The translations under genes and the position numbers were made by a program. Below the pieces are notes generated by a model, which saw only the letters and a list, made by a program, of their open reading frames with translations, was not told the origin of the DNA and ran no database searches. Positions 23,016 to 37,800 of a stretch of DNA of 64,000 nt are shown piece after piece (the first letter of the stretch is position 1; each line of letters opens with the position of its first letter). The DNA is from Omphiscola glabra (taxonomy: Eukaryota > Mollusca > Gastropoda > Lymnaeidae), in NCBI GenBank assembly GCA_964017045.1, contig OZ024795.1, forward strand, positions 49,524,850 through 49,588,849, in the 5' to 3' direction.

Positions 23016-23820
23016 TTTCATGAGAAAAGGATCAACTGAGCGAAAATGTCCCGTGTGTAAAAAAAAATCTTTAAAAAAATCGCTGGATGGATTATTTTTT
23101 AAAATTTATGTCCCCATTTATATATAAGACAAAAGTCGTTTTAGTGATATTGATCAAATATTGTTGAACCATGAAGAATAGTTTGAATAGTCTTGCAGCT
23201 ACTTGTTTTCATAATTGATAAAATGCGTAGCATTTTGAATGTACTAGTTGAGTGCTAGAAGCGTCATTTGTCCTACGAAAGAGAAGGGAAAAGATAAAGG
23301 AATTACTCATTGAGCTGTTATAGGGGTCCCCAAAATTTTGTACATAATTGGCATTTATCTTATAAAATATTTTAAATTTCAGCACATGTTAAAAAATTAA
23401 AGGGTTATTCGAATTTTAGAAAAAAATCATTGAAAAGTTTACACATCGTAGAAATATTAACTTCAAAATCACATTTTTTTAAATGAAACAGCCAACAGTT
23501 AAAGCAATGACTTTAAACAATGACAAATCATATGCTATAAAATGTAAAAGAGAAATTTATTTTTTTAAATTGTCTCAAACAAACTCAGTAGATAACTATA
23601 GTAAAAGTGGGAGATTTGTTCTTTGAATGATTAAGAGATTTGATAATAGGAAACATAAGTTATATATTTTGCTATATGCACGTGTTATTCTCATAAAAAA
23701 ATAACTGTGCTGAACGTTGCAGCATGGGAATCACTGATTTTATATTTTTTTAAACGAAATTGGAATCAAAAAATAAACCTAACAAATGAAAGTGAAGTTA
23801 AAATATTTAAAGATGTATAC
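23016..23820. other. No gene seen
   Basis: AT-rich with poly-T runs; the 68-codon frame at 23707-23913 resembles nothing known and partly overlaps a dispersed repeat. Confidence 0.45.
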
Positions 23821-23829
23821 TCCGCTGAT

Positions 23830-24010
23830 TGGGTTGAGAACTCCCCATTAATAAAACGGCCGATCTTACCTTTTGATATCTTCAATTTGTATACATTTAG
23901 AATTCTCCCCTAACTTGGATGACAGTGCAGTGTTGAATATTTAGTATCGCGCACGATGATTAGGATTACTTTGTTACTGGAGTAGGGATCAAAGTTGCGA
24001 AAAGTTCTCC
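23830..24010. repeat. Dispersed repeat, copy 1
   Basis: The segment around GATATCTTCAATTTGTATAC and AACTTGGATGACAGTGCAGT aligns, with gaps, to about 53607-53790. Family unknown. Confidence 0.5.
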
Positions 24011-24534
24011 CAATATAAAGATGTTAAAAATATGTCCAGAGTTTGATTTGGTTGACGTGGAATGAACACGTGACACTGTGTTATTCAAATATTACCAGCA
24101 TAAAACCCTCACTGTTACTGTACTGAATTCGTGATAAGGTAGAATTTGTGGTCTACATATTGTCTTGTGATTGTCATTCAGGTTTGTAGTCATGTTTAAA
24201 CATTAGTCACAAATGTGGACCTCTACTATTTAAACTAAATTGAATGTGATGTCTCCAGTTGCATTTAGAGCGCGATACATTTTTAGTCCTCCATAAAAAG
24301 CCAATGTTATAAAATGCAATTAAACAAATCGATGAAGATTATCAGATAAAATACTTTTACTGACCAAAATAAATGGAAACGTTTTTTGTTTAAATTTGAC
24401 GAATTCCTTTTCAGAAAATAAATAAATACATCTTTAAATCATGACAACATATTACAATTAAAACAATGCAACACATTACAGCTAAAATATTTCTCAAGCG
24501 TAGAAATCAGCCATCAATGCTGTGTTTATTTGTA
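24011..24534. other. No gene seen
   Basis: AT-rich single-copy-looking sequence without coding potential. Confidence 0.45.
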
Positions 24535-25412
24535 ATACGTGACCAGAGTTTTTATACAAATTTGTAACACTCTTAGAGAGAATTATGTCAGATGCACTGG
24601 AAACGTATGTAGCGACCGTGAGCAATGGTGGCAGAACAATCACCAACCTACGCTTTGCAGATGACATAGACAGACTGGCTGGAAGCGAATAAGAGCTAGC
24701 CAACCTAGTAAAGCGTCTCGACAAGACTTCATCGTCCTTTGGCATGCAAATCAGTGCAGAAAAGACAACAATGATGACGAATAGCACCACTGGCATAGCG
24801 GCTGAAATTAAGATCAGGAAGGAAAGATTAGAGACAATTGGCATATTCAAGTACATCGGAGCAATAGTCTCGGAAGAAGGCTCCAAGCCCGAATTGATGG
24901 CCAGGATTGCACAGACCACAACAAAACTAAAGAGGCTCAAGAAAATATGAAACGAAAAAAATATAGCCCCCATCCACCAAAATCAGGCTGATGCGCTCAT
25001 TAATCCTCTCCATTTTCTTGTATGCCTGTGAGTCCTGGACATTAACAGCAGAACTGGAAAGGAAAATAAAGGCGATAGAGACCATATCACCAATGAACAC
25101 GTGAAAGAAAGGATTCGTCAAGCAATTGAGAAGTACCATGACCTCCTGGTGTCTGTAAAAAAGCTCAAACTTGAGTGGTATGGCCACGTTACCAGAAAAC
25201 AAGGGCTTTCGAAAAAATCATGAAGGGCACAACTAGAGGAGGAAGAAGAAGTCTGAGAAAAAGATTGGAAGATACACTCAAAGAGTGGAAGGGATTAAAA
25301 CTGGGCGATGCTATGCGTAGTGCTGAAGACCGAAAGGAATGGAGAAGGTTAGTTTTCATGTCATCTGTGACGCCCCAACGGTCCAAGGACTAAAGGACAT
25401 GATGATGATGAA
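24535..25412 (+). mobile_element. RTE-like LINE 3' fragment
   Basis: Encodes NLRFADDIDRLAG (RT catalytic motif), then a thumb region (GMQISAEKT, IFKYIGAIVSEEGS) and a C-terminal stretch with WYGHVTR, a GRRSLRKRLEDTLKEW segment and WRRLVFMSSVTPQRS. It ends with an ATG-repeat tail (25399-25411), a common type of LINE 3' end. Stops after LAGSE and near 24948, plus a gap near 25085, make it a pseudogene. Everything upstream of the catalytic region is missing. Confidence 0.8.
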
Positions 25413-26080
25413 CTCTCTAATCCTTATAGGACGCTGGATAACTATAATGTCTGAGACAAAAGTCATAAAACTTTTGACCCAGTAAATTATAATTTTAATA
25501 GAAAATATGAGGCGGATACCTTATAAAAGGCGTCACAAAATAATTTTTAAGAGTAATTTTGAGTATGAATTTTACTGGGATAGCCTAACCTTAGTCAGCT
25601 CACTCGGTCTATTGTTAATTTTAATTCACTTTGACTTTGTATTACCTCATTAATATACTTATTTTATGCCCATTGTTGACAGTGAAATTTCAAACGGCAA
25701 TGCCCCCATGATAAATTCAGATCTTGACAATTTTAAACTGGTTAAAATTGTATTTAAAATTTCTGACATCTAACAACAAGAAAGGATTAAATACAACATT
25801 TAAAAAAAAATAAAAAATTCTTCTAATGCGCTATTTCAAGTTCTGAAAATAATTTATGAAATGTTGAGAAGTATAACCTAAAAACGGCTGACTTTATTTA
25901 CAACTTTCTGATTAAAAGAATGTTATGTCACATAATTTATCAATGCTGATCTATCAATAAGGATATTGATTTTGAATACGCATATTAGCACGTCTGGTAA
26001 GGTGAGATCCAAGTCATTTTGATTGATTGAAGCAAAGTCTTGGCTAAACTGTTTTCCGGATTCTATAGATTTTTTATGGA
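25413..26080. other. No gene seen
   Basis: AT-rich, no element recognised. Confidence 0.45.
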
Positions 26081-26084
26081 GCAT

Positions 26085-26180
26085 ATTAATAATAATAATA
26101 ATGATGATAATAATAATAATAATAATATTGATATTAATAATAATAATAATAATAATGATATTAATAATAATAATAAAATG
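26085..26180. repeat. AAT/ATT microsatellite
   Basis: Trinucleotide run with a few interruptions, lying exactly at the 3' end of the minus-strand LINE-C and probably grown from its tail. Confidence 0.92.
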
Positions 26181-27260
26181 AAGTTTATTTTTACAAGCTT
26201 TTACAAGTTCATCATTATTTAAGGCTCGAAGCGATATAAAATACAAAACGCAACAATCCAAATTCTACATACAAGCCAAAGGACAATACAATCCAAAATA
26301 CATCGAGGAATATAAGCAAGTTCCTTGGAAACAAGAAGGTAGACTACATCACCCCAGCAGGTGGGTTCGAATAAAATTATTTTTTTCAACTCAATTTTTA
26401 AGGACTCCAGTATTTGGCTGTTTCTGGGAGCGTCAGGCAGGCCTTTCCAGATTCTTGGGCCAGCAAATGCGCCTTCCGTAAGTCTCAATGTGATCACACG
26501 GTATCCAAAGTTTGACACAATCGGATGACGGGAGTGATAACTGGGTACATAAGGAGTAATGAGCGCTTTGAGTAGGACGGCGCCAGGTCATGCAAGCAGC
26601 TGTAGCACAGAGTTGCAATTTGTTCTCCATGCGAGCGCAGACCGGCAGCCAATGCAGCTCTGATATGATACATTCTGCGCAGTTCTAGAAAAATCACCTT
26701 GCAAAGCATGCTAATGTCATTTTCATAGTTAGTGTACTGTCTAAGTAGACACCCAGGGTACGCACTGTTTGAGCAAACTCAATCTGCACACCTGATAGAG
26801 TAAGGGATGGTGTGTTATTTACCAATTTTAGCTTCTGATCGGTAGCAATGGGGATCAGCTCGATCTTTTCATCGTTCAAGTTGACCTTGTTTATGGCCAT
26901 CCAGTGCTGAACTGACTCCACTCTCTTCTGTGTCATTCTAAAGCTGACGGAACTGAAATGGGATTACGCACTGCTGAAGTTTCGTATCATCCCCGAACAT
27001 GTGATATTGCATGTCAAACTGCTTGATCATTGCACCCAGGGGCTGAAAGTACATATTGAAAAGCACCGGGCCCAGGAACGAGCCCTTGGAGTACTCCGAA
27101 TGCGATAATAGATTGCTTCGATGTCAAGCCGTTTGCGATAACTGATTAGAGAGGAACCATTTCAGTACGGTATGGATGAAACCGAAAGATTTTTGCAGAC
27201 GTTGAAGTATGCAATGGTCAAACGTATTGAACGCTTATTATATTTTAAAAAAACGTAAAT
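26181..27260 (-). mobile_element. LINE-C (CR1/Jockey group), broken 3' half
   Basis: On the minus strand: VLQGLVPGPVLFNMYFQPLG and FGDDTKLQ (RT motifs), then NKVNLNDEKIELIPI and VRTLGVYLDSTLTM, and finally the C-terminus GPRIWKGLPDAPRNS with LESLKIELKK. It is 5' truncated before the RT fingers and has several frameshifts. The VLQG (for VPQG) and FGDD (for FADD) changes suggest decay. Confidence 0.8.
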
Positions 27261-27514
27261 TGTCTGTCTAGAGTAGTGGTCGGCAAACTCATTAGTCAAA
27301 AGAGTAAAAAATCAGCAGCAGGACGAAAAAAATTGAATTTATTTTCAAGAACATGTCAGGAACTAGGTTTTTCGAAGTCAAAATCAATAAAGGCAAGTAT
27401 GCGGCTTGCGAGTCGCTATTTGCCGAACACTGGTCTAGACTGTGAAGGTAAAGGACAATATTTTTACGTTAATATTACAAATAATGAACAGACAACATGT
27501 TAACATCTATAAAC

Positions 27515-27765
27515 ATGGACAATGACGCTTAACATGGACTCAATTTTCAATACTAGTACAATCACCTGGATAATGTTGCTTAACTTGGACTCACTGGTCA
27601 CTACTGGTACTATCACAAGAACAATGTCGCTTAACTTGGACTCACTTGTCATTACTGGTACTATCACCTGGACAATGTCGCTTAACATGGACTCACTGGT
27701 CAATACTGGTAATATGACAAGGACAATATTGCTAAACATGGACTCATTTGTCACAACTGGTACGT
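27515..27765. repeat. 51-bp minisatellite
   Basis: About five units with core TCGCTTAACATGGACTCACT; a 17-codon period keeps frames open on both strands. Confidence 0.93.
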
Positions 27766-28137
27766 TGTCACATAGAAGTTGTTGTCTTATTTTGTGACTG
27801 CAGACGGAAATTAATTTGAAAACCATTTAATTATTTTAATTATTTTATACGTGTAATCTTATAATCCTTAATCAGATATATGTACTTATAATCATAAAAA
27901 AGATATTATACGCATTTAAAATCGTAAAACAGATATATGCACTTATAATCATAAAACAGATCTATGCAACTGTAACCTTGCTATTAGATGATGAGGATGA
28001 AGTGTACATTAGTACATTGTGATTTAAATGAATATTAATATCTTGAGAGTTATTTTACATGGATGCTACAGTTTTTTTTACCCACAACCAAAAAAGATAC
28101 TTGATTTGTTTGCGTGCGTTTCACCTGCAGAGCAATA
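27766..28137. other. Upstream flank of the receptor gene
   Basis: AT-rich with short ATCATAAAACAGATATATGC-like duplications (27870-27965). TTTCACCTGCAG at 28119-28130 is a good splice acceptor just before the first coding ATGs, suggesting a 5' UTR exon further upstream. No promoter could be defined. Confidence 0.4.
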
Positions 28138-28200
28138 ATGGAAGATAAAAAACAAATAAAATTGATCTCGTTTTTTAAACAGCGCCTAACTGAATGTACA

Positions 28201-28878
28201 ATGGCCACAGGCATATTCATGCATCACGTTTTCTGGACCATTGCTTCCATAAACTGTGTCTTTGCTTGGCCTCCAGACATCGACGGTTCAACATCCTGTT
28301 CTCCAGAAGCTGAGGTCTACAACCACGATCCATGGAATAAAACAACATCGCCATCAGTTTTCCAGAAGAGCTTCTGCTCCACTCGATGCCGTGGCGAGGA
28401 GCGGTTGAGCTTGGGAAGAATTATGAACGGTTGTGAGGACGTAAATTGCATCGACTGCAGCTGCAAAAGACCCGAATGTGAATACTATGGTATCTGCTGT
28501 CCAGATATTTCCGAAGATTACTCTCCACCGGTGGAATTTGAAAATGAAATCTTTAATGCAGAGGACTTTTTTGGTCTGCGTCCAGAACTTAATATAGTGA
28601 GCATGGATAATCCTTCCAAGTCTCTGCCTTATAATTACAACAGAAGTGTTGTAGGTTTGCCAAAGTTGGGATGTGAATATTTGGCATTTAATTCAAGCTT
28701 CCTGTACATTAGGTCATGTTTTAAAGATTTTACGGGTAATGCAGAAATTGTAAGACAGTGTCAGGAGAATGTCGCAGCCAGCGAGGTCACAGTAGATAAC
28801 TATGCTTGGGTCATAGACATTGCTACAAGTATTGTCTACCGTAACATACATTGTGCTGTGTGCAACAGAGCTATCACG
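28201..28878 (+). CDS. Receptor exon 1 (signal peptide, SMB-like block)
   Basis: Donor GTAAGG at 28879, phase 0. Encodes MATGIFMHHVFWTIASINCV, a signal peptide, then ten cysteines between residues 59 and 100 spaced much like a somatomedin-B domain, and ends IHCAVCNRAIT. Confidence 0.83.
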
Positions 28879-31800
28879 GTAAGGGCTTAAATGGACGTGC
28901 ATAGGAAAATACATTTTGTTAAAATAGGTTTAGATTTTATAATAATTTTTTGTAGCATTTTGTTAAATTATTGTTCTTAGATTTATTACGTCACGAAATG
29001 GTCCGCTCACTTCAACGATGTCAAAATTTTATTTTGAGGAATTTATCTATGTAATTTTAAAACTTTTAACAAGTTTGCAATAAAGTTTTGTCTCTTCTTC
29101 AATAATAAATAAATTAACACACACAGACATATTATTTTATGTGGATGTCTGTTTGTGGTGTGTGTGTGTGACTGTGAGTAAGGTTGGAAATCTTTAATAT
29201 TAAAAATGTGCAATATTTTCTTGACCTTAGCCCCAACAGTTACCAGTGTTTACCCAGTGCAACCACTTCATGTCTGTTTACCAAGCCACAGACCAAGACG
29301 AGTTTCTGAAAGCTGCTTTAAAGAAAACCTCTTGTTGCATAGTGGAGAGAAAGATTCCGACAAGAAATCTCACATTTTCCTGCAATAAATTCTTTTATGA
29401 GTAGGTTGAATCTTAATTTACATTGAACATATTCTAGGGATTAACTTTGATTTATAATACAAACTTGGAGTCAATTCATTTTAAATTAGTAAATTATGGA
29501 GCCTAATTACGAATAATTTTGTATTAACGAAATGCTTAATGACAGTCAAAAATAGTTTTTTTTTTAAATATCTAAACAGTATTTAAAATGGGATACACTC
29601 AGCGTTTTCAAGAGAAAGATTATATTTAGATTATATTTAGATTATATTTAGATTAGATTATATTTAGATTACGTTTAGACTGGAGGCTCCATTTTATTTT
29701 ATTTTTTCAGTGAAACCTCTTTTAGCGAATTTAACCAGCTCAGCGACACGTTCTTAAAACGAAACATTTGCTAACCGAAATAATTGGTCACACTAAACTT
29801 AATGTAAATTCAATTAATCTCTTCCAGCCTTATTAATATTTTTTTACAATTTTTAATTTTTGTTCTATTATGAAAAACGTATATTTTATCTAACCTATCA
29901 GTCTTTCTATTTCTAAGAACACTATGAATTGCATTTCTTCAGCTTAATTAATCAAACCATCCTCTACTCACCTTAAAGTCTTCAACTTCGGCACTGGTAC
30001 CCTATGTTTTGGCCAACAAATCTCTGTGCCACTGCCTGGCACCTCTTCACAAAACATTGTCTTGCTAACACTATGTACAGCCTATAGTGAACTGACACTA
30101 TGCACAGCCTATAGTTAGCTAACACTATGTACAGCCTATAGTGAGCTAACACTATGTACAGCCTATAGTGAGCTAACACTATGTACAGCCTATTGTGAGC
30201 TAACACTATGTACAACCTATAGTTAGCTAACACTATGTACAGCCTGTAGTGAGCTAACACTATGTACAGCCTGTAGTGAGCTAACACTATGTACAGCTTA
30301 TAGTGAGCTGCTTTCATTTATCGAAAATGAAAACAGTTTTTCTATTTCTCGAGCACTTTAGACCCTTGCTTTATGAACACAGTCATTCTTTTAGCCACAC
30401 ATGTCAAATGTATGGCTTATTTATTCTTTTAGCCACACATGTCAAATGTATTGCTTATTTATTCTTTTAGCCACGTATGTCAACTGTATGGCTTATTTAT
30501 TCTTTGGAATAGTACAATCATTCATGTTAACATATTTTATGGCTTGTCGTTAGGAGAAACACGAAGGCCATCGTCATGTTATAATTTTAATGTATTTCTT
30601 TACAAGTGCACTAGCACTGCTCATATCAATAACACTTTTCTCTTTAGGCGCCTAGCGAGCTGAAATAAAATACTGCGAAAAGAAACTAGGTATTTTTTAA
30701 CGCAACACTCGGATAAACACTCGGATAAACACTCGGACAAACACTCAGACAAACACTCGGACAAACACTCGGATAAACACTAGACAAACACTCGGATAAA
30801 CACTAGACAAACTCTCGGACAAGCACTTGGATAAACACTCGGAGAAACACCTGGACAAACACAAGGACAAACAATCGGACAAACATCCAAAAAACACACG
30901 GACAAACACTCGGACAAACATCCAAACAAACACTCGGACCAACACTCGGACAAACACTCTGACAACACTCGGACAAACACTTGGACAAACTATCGAACAA
31001 ACACTCGGACAACACTCGGAGAAACGATGTTTACTTCCATCGCATCAAAGCACATTCAAACGGATGTAATAAAGTATGCCGATGTTCGTTGCACAAGACA
31101 ACAAATTTCAACAAACTTGTTCGTCAGCAGAACTGTTCAATACCCGAGGCTCCAATGAATAAAGATAGTATCCCTCCCCCACCCCACACACACAACTTTT
31201 CTGGTCAACCTTTACTTCATAACCAAATATATTGTTATTGTTATTTCCTTTATTTTTGTTTTCTTTCTAGTGCCATCTTTTTCCCATTTCATTTTCTCTG
31301 ATCGGTCTCACTCCTTTATTTTTGTCTTACGTTCACATTCAACTTCATACTTGTTATGTTTATTCTGTCTCTCTCTCTGTCTCTCTCTCTCAGTTGTCTC
31401 TCTCTATTTGCCCTTTTTTATGACAAATTAATGTCTAACTGTATGTCTTTCTCTCTCCGGCTCCCATTCTTGCTAGTCTTCTCATTTTCCAAACCGTAAA
31501 CATTTAACAAAGCTCTCAACACTTTTCTTTGATAAGATCAGAGCCGGTGTCCAGCTGTGACAGTGCTCCGCCAGAATGGGAAAACGATGAAGACGTCGCC
31601 AAAGCCTGCCATGACTTAAACGACACAATATACAGGGTCTGGTCAGAGAATAACAATCAAATATTTAAAAATCTGTTTTGTGCTATATGCAATATGGTAT
31701 GTAAACATTGAACGTTTTCAGGGCGAGGTGTGTGCGGGTTAGGAGTGTGTGGGTGAGGAGTGTGTGGGTGAGGAGTGTGTGGGTGAGAAGTGTGTGGGTG

Positions 31801-34800
31801 AGGAGTGTATGGAGAAAAATGGATGTTCGAAAAATAAAAGTAAATGAATTTTCTAAAGAAAAGAACATCATGACCAGAGAATACTAAGAATAATTGCGAT
31901 CATCAGAATGGTTTTGCCGAAATGATAAAAGTTGTTTTGAAGCTCAATATAAGGTTTTAATTGTAAGGCTTGGCGTTTTTATTAATTGATAATTCATTTT
32001 AACACGTTTGTTTACCAACATAATATTTGATAATTCATTTTAACACGTTTGTTTACCAACATAATAATTGATAATTCATTTTAACACGTTTGTTTACCAA
32101 CACAATAATTGATAATTCATTTTAACACGTTTGTTTACCAACATAATATTTGATAATTCATTTTAACACGTTTGTTTACCAACATAATATTTGATAATTC
32201 ATTTAACGCGTTTGTTTACCAACACAATAATTTATTCTCGGGTGAGAAAATCTCAAGGTAAATAAAAATAAATAGCAAAAGCGATAGACTCATCATGTAC
32301 GCAGCTAGTTTTTTTTTTTTACCTATGAATTGTTTCCCCAAATGTATTTATGTCTCATGTTGTGTTTTTGTAATGTACAAGCAGTAAAATTATTACGATA
32401 TTGGGAATCTCTAAACAAAACGGCTATCTGTTCACTTTTTTTTTCAGAACACTAACCCCAAGTTTTATTACAGCTGTGCGTGCATTTTGAACTTGACACC
32501 TTCCGTACAACTTCCATTTTCTCTTCTTATTAATTTCGGCAAAAGTTCCAGCGTTAAGTCCAGCGTGATGAGAACAAAAACATTATTCACTTATGCAAAT
32601 TGCTCAACTACAGAATGGTCGTCGCCTGACGTGAGTACTTTATGGTTCATTATATGTATTTAATGTGTAGAAAAAACTAAAATCATAAGCAAGCATTTTA
32701 TTTATTTTGTTTTATAATGTGGTCTCCTTGGATAATTAAATAAAAAAATTTTTTTGGCATAACAATGTTTTTTTTCAACACAAAAAGAATCGCTGCATTG
32801 ATTTGATTTGCTCACCTGGGAAGTTAGTTAACAACAGAAATTGTAGCACCGCCTTCGCGAACATATCTGGACTCCACTACAGTGTGAGGTTTTTATTGTA
32901 CGCAAATGGATCAGACGACTACACTCTTGAGGAAGACTTCAACTCAAGACTCACAGGTCTAATGAAAAATCTCACTTCGCTGGTAAGGTTTGAATTGACA
33001 CTAAGTGACGCTAGTAAGGTCTTAATTGAGTGTTTGAACCTAATATAGGGTTACGTATTCGTCACAGAGACGCAATTCTCTAGTGTGTGGGTGAAGAGTG
33101 TGTGAGTAAGATCTTTTAAGTTTGGCGGCAATGTGGAAAAGTTTCGAAAATGCACAGGGGACCGGTGCCAAATTGATTCATTTATTTTACTTTTTATGGT
33201 TTTTTTAAAAAATCCAAATTATTCATGGTGTGTGCACCGGCATCGTATGGCTCTTGCATCGGAATCGTATGGCTCTTGCCCCGGCATCGTATGGCTCTTG
33301 CACCGGCATCGTATGGCTCTTGCACTGGCATCGTATGGCTCTTGCACCGGAATCGTATGGCTCTTGCACCGGCATCGTATGGCTCTTGCACCGGCATCGT
33401 ATGGCTCTTGCACCGGAATCGTATGGCTCTTGCACCGATATCGTATGGCTCTTGCAACGGCATCGGTTTGTGACCAACATTAAGGGAAACCTGCTATACA
33501 TATCAATTTCCATTGACTAATCAACATGACAAGATTCGTTCACATGAATGGTTTTCCAAACATCTTGATTATTAGCCAACTAGATGATAAGACACAGTGT
33601 TACCAGGGTAATAAAAGAATTCATAATACGCTACTTTCTACCATCTTTGCGAAAGCCGATATCTTAAAAAATCCCGCTAATTTTCTGTCTTCAACTCGTC
33701 TAACAGAATAAGATAAACCTTATTCTTCTAATAAGCTTGTCTCACTTTACAGTGATATAATTACAATTTATACTTTAAAATATTATTTCATTACACCTAC
33801 TTTTCTTTATACAAACATGCAATAGGTCCAGTATACCTCAAGCTTTACACATCTATTTAATCGTCCCCTCTCTCTCTCTCTGTCTCTTGATTCTCTATAA
33901 GTCCTATTCTATACATCCACTCATTTTAAAACACACAGTGTTTAACAATTGAACCTAAACGTCCTTTGGACATGGACACAAACGTTCTTTGGACATGGAC
34001 ACAAACGTTCTTCGGACATGGACACAAACGTTCTTTGGACATGGACACAAACATCCTTTGGACATGGACACTAAAGTCCAAGGGACATGGCCATCAACAT
34101 CCAAAGGTCATGGACACAAACGTTCTTAGGTAATTGAATCAAACATCCTTGAGACATGAACACAAACGTTCTTTGGACATGGACACAAACGTCATTTGGA
34201 CAAGGACACAAACATCCTTTGGACATGGACACAAACGTTCTTTGGACATGGACACAAACGTTCTTTGGACATGGACACAAACGTTCTTTGGACATGGATA
34301 CAAACGTTCTTTGGACATGGACACAAACGTCCTTTGGACATGGACACAAACATCCTCTAGACATAGACACTCAAGTCCAAATGACATGGCCATCAACGTC
34401 CAAGTGTCATGGACACAAACTTTCTTGGGTCATTGAATCAAACATCCTTGGGACATAGACAAAAACGTCCAGGCGACATGGACACAAACATCCGGGCAAT
34501 ATGGACAAAAACGTCCCTGGGACATGGACACAAATGTCCTTGAGACATGGACACAATCGTCATTGTTCATGGACACAAACTTTCTTTAAACATGGTCAAA
34601 AACGTCCTTGGGACATGGACATAAAAGTCTTAGGAACATTGACACAATCGTCTTTGGAACATGGACACAAACGTCTTTGGGTCATGGACACGAACGTCTT
34701 TGGGACATGGACACAAACGTCTTTGGGACATGGACACAAACGTCTTTGAGACATGGACACAAACGTCTTTGGGTCATGGACACAAACGTCATTGGGACAT

Positions 34801-37800
34801 GGACACAAACGTCCTTAGAACTTGGATTTTCAGCGGATATAATTTAACCAGCTCACATACCATTTTAACCAATGGTGAAAATCTATATCATCACCATCAA
34901 GGTGAAAATCTATGTCATCACTATCAAGGTGAAAATCTATATCATCACCATCAAGGTGAAAATCTATATCATCACTATAAAGGTGAAAATCTATATCATC
35001 ACTATCAAGGTGAAAATCTATGTCATTACCATCAAGGTGAAAATCTATATCATCACTATCAAGGTGAAAATCTATATCATCACTATCAAGGTGAAAATCT
35101 ATGTCATCACCATCAAGGTGAAAATCTATATCATCACTATCAAGGTGAAAATCTATATCATCACTATCAAGGCTAAAATCTATGTCATCACCATCAAGGT
35201 TAAAATCTATATCATTACTATCAAGGTGAAAATCTATATCATCACTATCAATGTGCAAAATCTATATCATCACTATCAAGGCTAAAATCTATGTCATCAC
35301 CATCAAGGTGAAAATCTATATCATCACTATCAAGGTACAAATCTATATCATCACTATCAAGGTGAAAATCTATATCATCACCATCAAGGTGAAAATCTAT
35401 ATCATTGAACCATCAAGGTGAAAATCTATGTCATCACTATCAAGGTGAATATCTATATTATCACTATCAAGGTGAAAATCTATATCATCACTATCAAGGT
35501 GAAAATCTATATCATCACCATCAAGGCTAAAATCTATGTCATCACTATCAAGGTGAAAATATATGCCATCACTATTATGATGAAAATCTATCTCATCACC
35601 ACCAATGCTAAAATATATGTCATCAAACACCAAGGCTAAAATTTATGTCATCACCGCTAAGTTCACTAACTATCTCATCACCACTAAAGTGGAAATCTAT
35701 CTCACCACCATAAGGCGTAAATCTATGTCATTACCATCAAGGTGATAATCTATGTCATCACCTCAAAGGTCAAAATCTATGTCATCACCTCCAAGGTGAA
35801 AATCGTTGTTATCAACACCAAGGTAAATATCTTTCTCATGATCCCCAAGGTGGAAATCTATGTCATCAGCTCAAGTTTGAAATCTAAACAATCTATATCA
35901 TCACATCCAAGGTAAAAATCTATGTTATCACCACCTCCAAGGGGAATATCTATGTCTTAACCTCCAAGGTCAAACAATATTTCATCATCTCCAATTCGAA
36001 AAGCTATTTAATCAAGGCCTAGGGTAAAATCTATGTCATCACCACCAAGGCAAATGTCTACGTCATCACTATCAAGTTATATATGTCAACAGCTTAAGTT
36101 TGAAATATCATCACCACAAAGATTAAAATCTATTTCGTCACCTAGAAGGTGAGAATATGTCTTTTCTCGTCCAAGGGGAATATCTTAGTTATAACAATAA
36201 AAAAGGTCAAAATCTATTTCATCATCTCCAAGTCGAAAATCTATGTCGTCACCACCTACGGTAAAATCTATGTCATCACCACCAAAGCCATAATCTACCT
36301 CAACCCCTCTCTCACAATTTGTTTTAAGATCGTAATTGTTTTTATCCACATGAAAAGTATGCCTATTGCAATTGGCCTTGATATCATTTGACCCACATGA
36401 AATGTAGGTTTATTACAATAGACCTTCATATCCGAAAAGCCGAATGAAATGTAGACGTTTTACAGTTGACCTTGAAATCCTTTGTTCCAGACTGAAATGT
36501 GGGCCTATTACAATAGTCCTTGATATTCTCTGACCCACATGAAATGTAGGCCTATTACAATTGACCTTAATATCCTTTGACCCACATGAAATGTAGGCCT
36601 TTGACAATTGACCTTAATATCCTTTGACCCACATGAAATGTAGGCATATTACAATTGACATTAATATCCTCCGTTTCAAACAGGAACAAATCTTTCATCA
36701 ACTCTTCAAATGTATCAACTCATGTCATCAACACCAGGCACAGAGACATTGCAAATCCCATCTACATTCATAGGAGCCATAATGATCAATACATTGATTG
36801 TGAGCCCTTAATATATAGAAGAAGAAAAAGAAGATATCTTCCTAACACCATAGAAAATTAATTTTCAATATCTTTACCTTAGTGGCCCCATACTCAACTC
36901 CATCCTCTACTCTGCTATGCAATTTTACCTCTAAAGCATAACTGTACTTGACATCTTTACATCTTTGGCATCATTGTACTATACATCTTTACCTCTTGGA
37001 CATCACCGTTTTTTACAGTGGAAAGTGTAGGTATATTTAATTCATTGTCTGAAGTGTAATCTTCGTTGTCTTCACTTATCACCGACGCTCTCTGAGCAAT
37101 AATATTTTTATTAAGTCTGACAACATTCAGTTCTTCGAGTAAATCCTGATATTTATTCACCTTGTGGAAATGATACATTTTATATATATTAACTTTTTAT
37201 TTTGACTTTATATTATGGGGAGACGATTCAAGTAACAATTATTGTCCTTCTGAGTTTAGAATTAGTTTATTTCCTTTATTTTCTTTAAGATCAACATGTA
37301 TTTCCATACGACCATGTTGGAAGTTTTAAGGACTGTTCCGCCCTAAAAAAAATATTTTTCAACAAATTAATACTGACCAGCCTTAACTTAAGGACCATCA
37401 CAGAAAGTATTGTATCTGGAAAAGCAATTCTACTCAAGATTGTCCATAAAGTTTCTTGAATATATGCTGACCTAAACTACGTAAGGAAAAAGCCTCAGGT
37501 AATCTGGTAGCTAAATCAATTAGCGTTATAGCATCTCTGTTATTATGGGATGACCTACAGGATCTATGGTTACCTTCTTAAAAAGAATTCTTATAGTTTC
37601 CATTTTCATAGCTGTGTTTGACATTTTCCGGAGAAAAGATTTCTGACAAATGGGGGATGACTTAATATGTGACGTAATAACTATTTTTAGTTATGCGCAC
37701 TGACATGTGTCCAGCTAACGTTGCGGTGTCACTTGCACACACACATATTTCCAGCTAAATCTGTGGCGTGAAATTAACATAAACATGTGTCCGGCTAAAG

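Noticed and set aside
30700..31028. Interstitial telomere-like array
   Set aside because: The unit is ACACTCGGACAA, not TTAGGG or a known telomere motif.
33194..35285. Many overlapping repetitive ORFs, some over 130 codons
   Set aside because: Periods of 22, 23 and 27 bp without stops open several frames at once; no start context, splice logic or known domain.
36957..37178. Acidic 73-codon minus-strand frame
   Set aside because: No recognised domain, no splice context fitting an exon, and no neighbour that would explain it.
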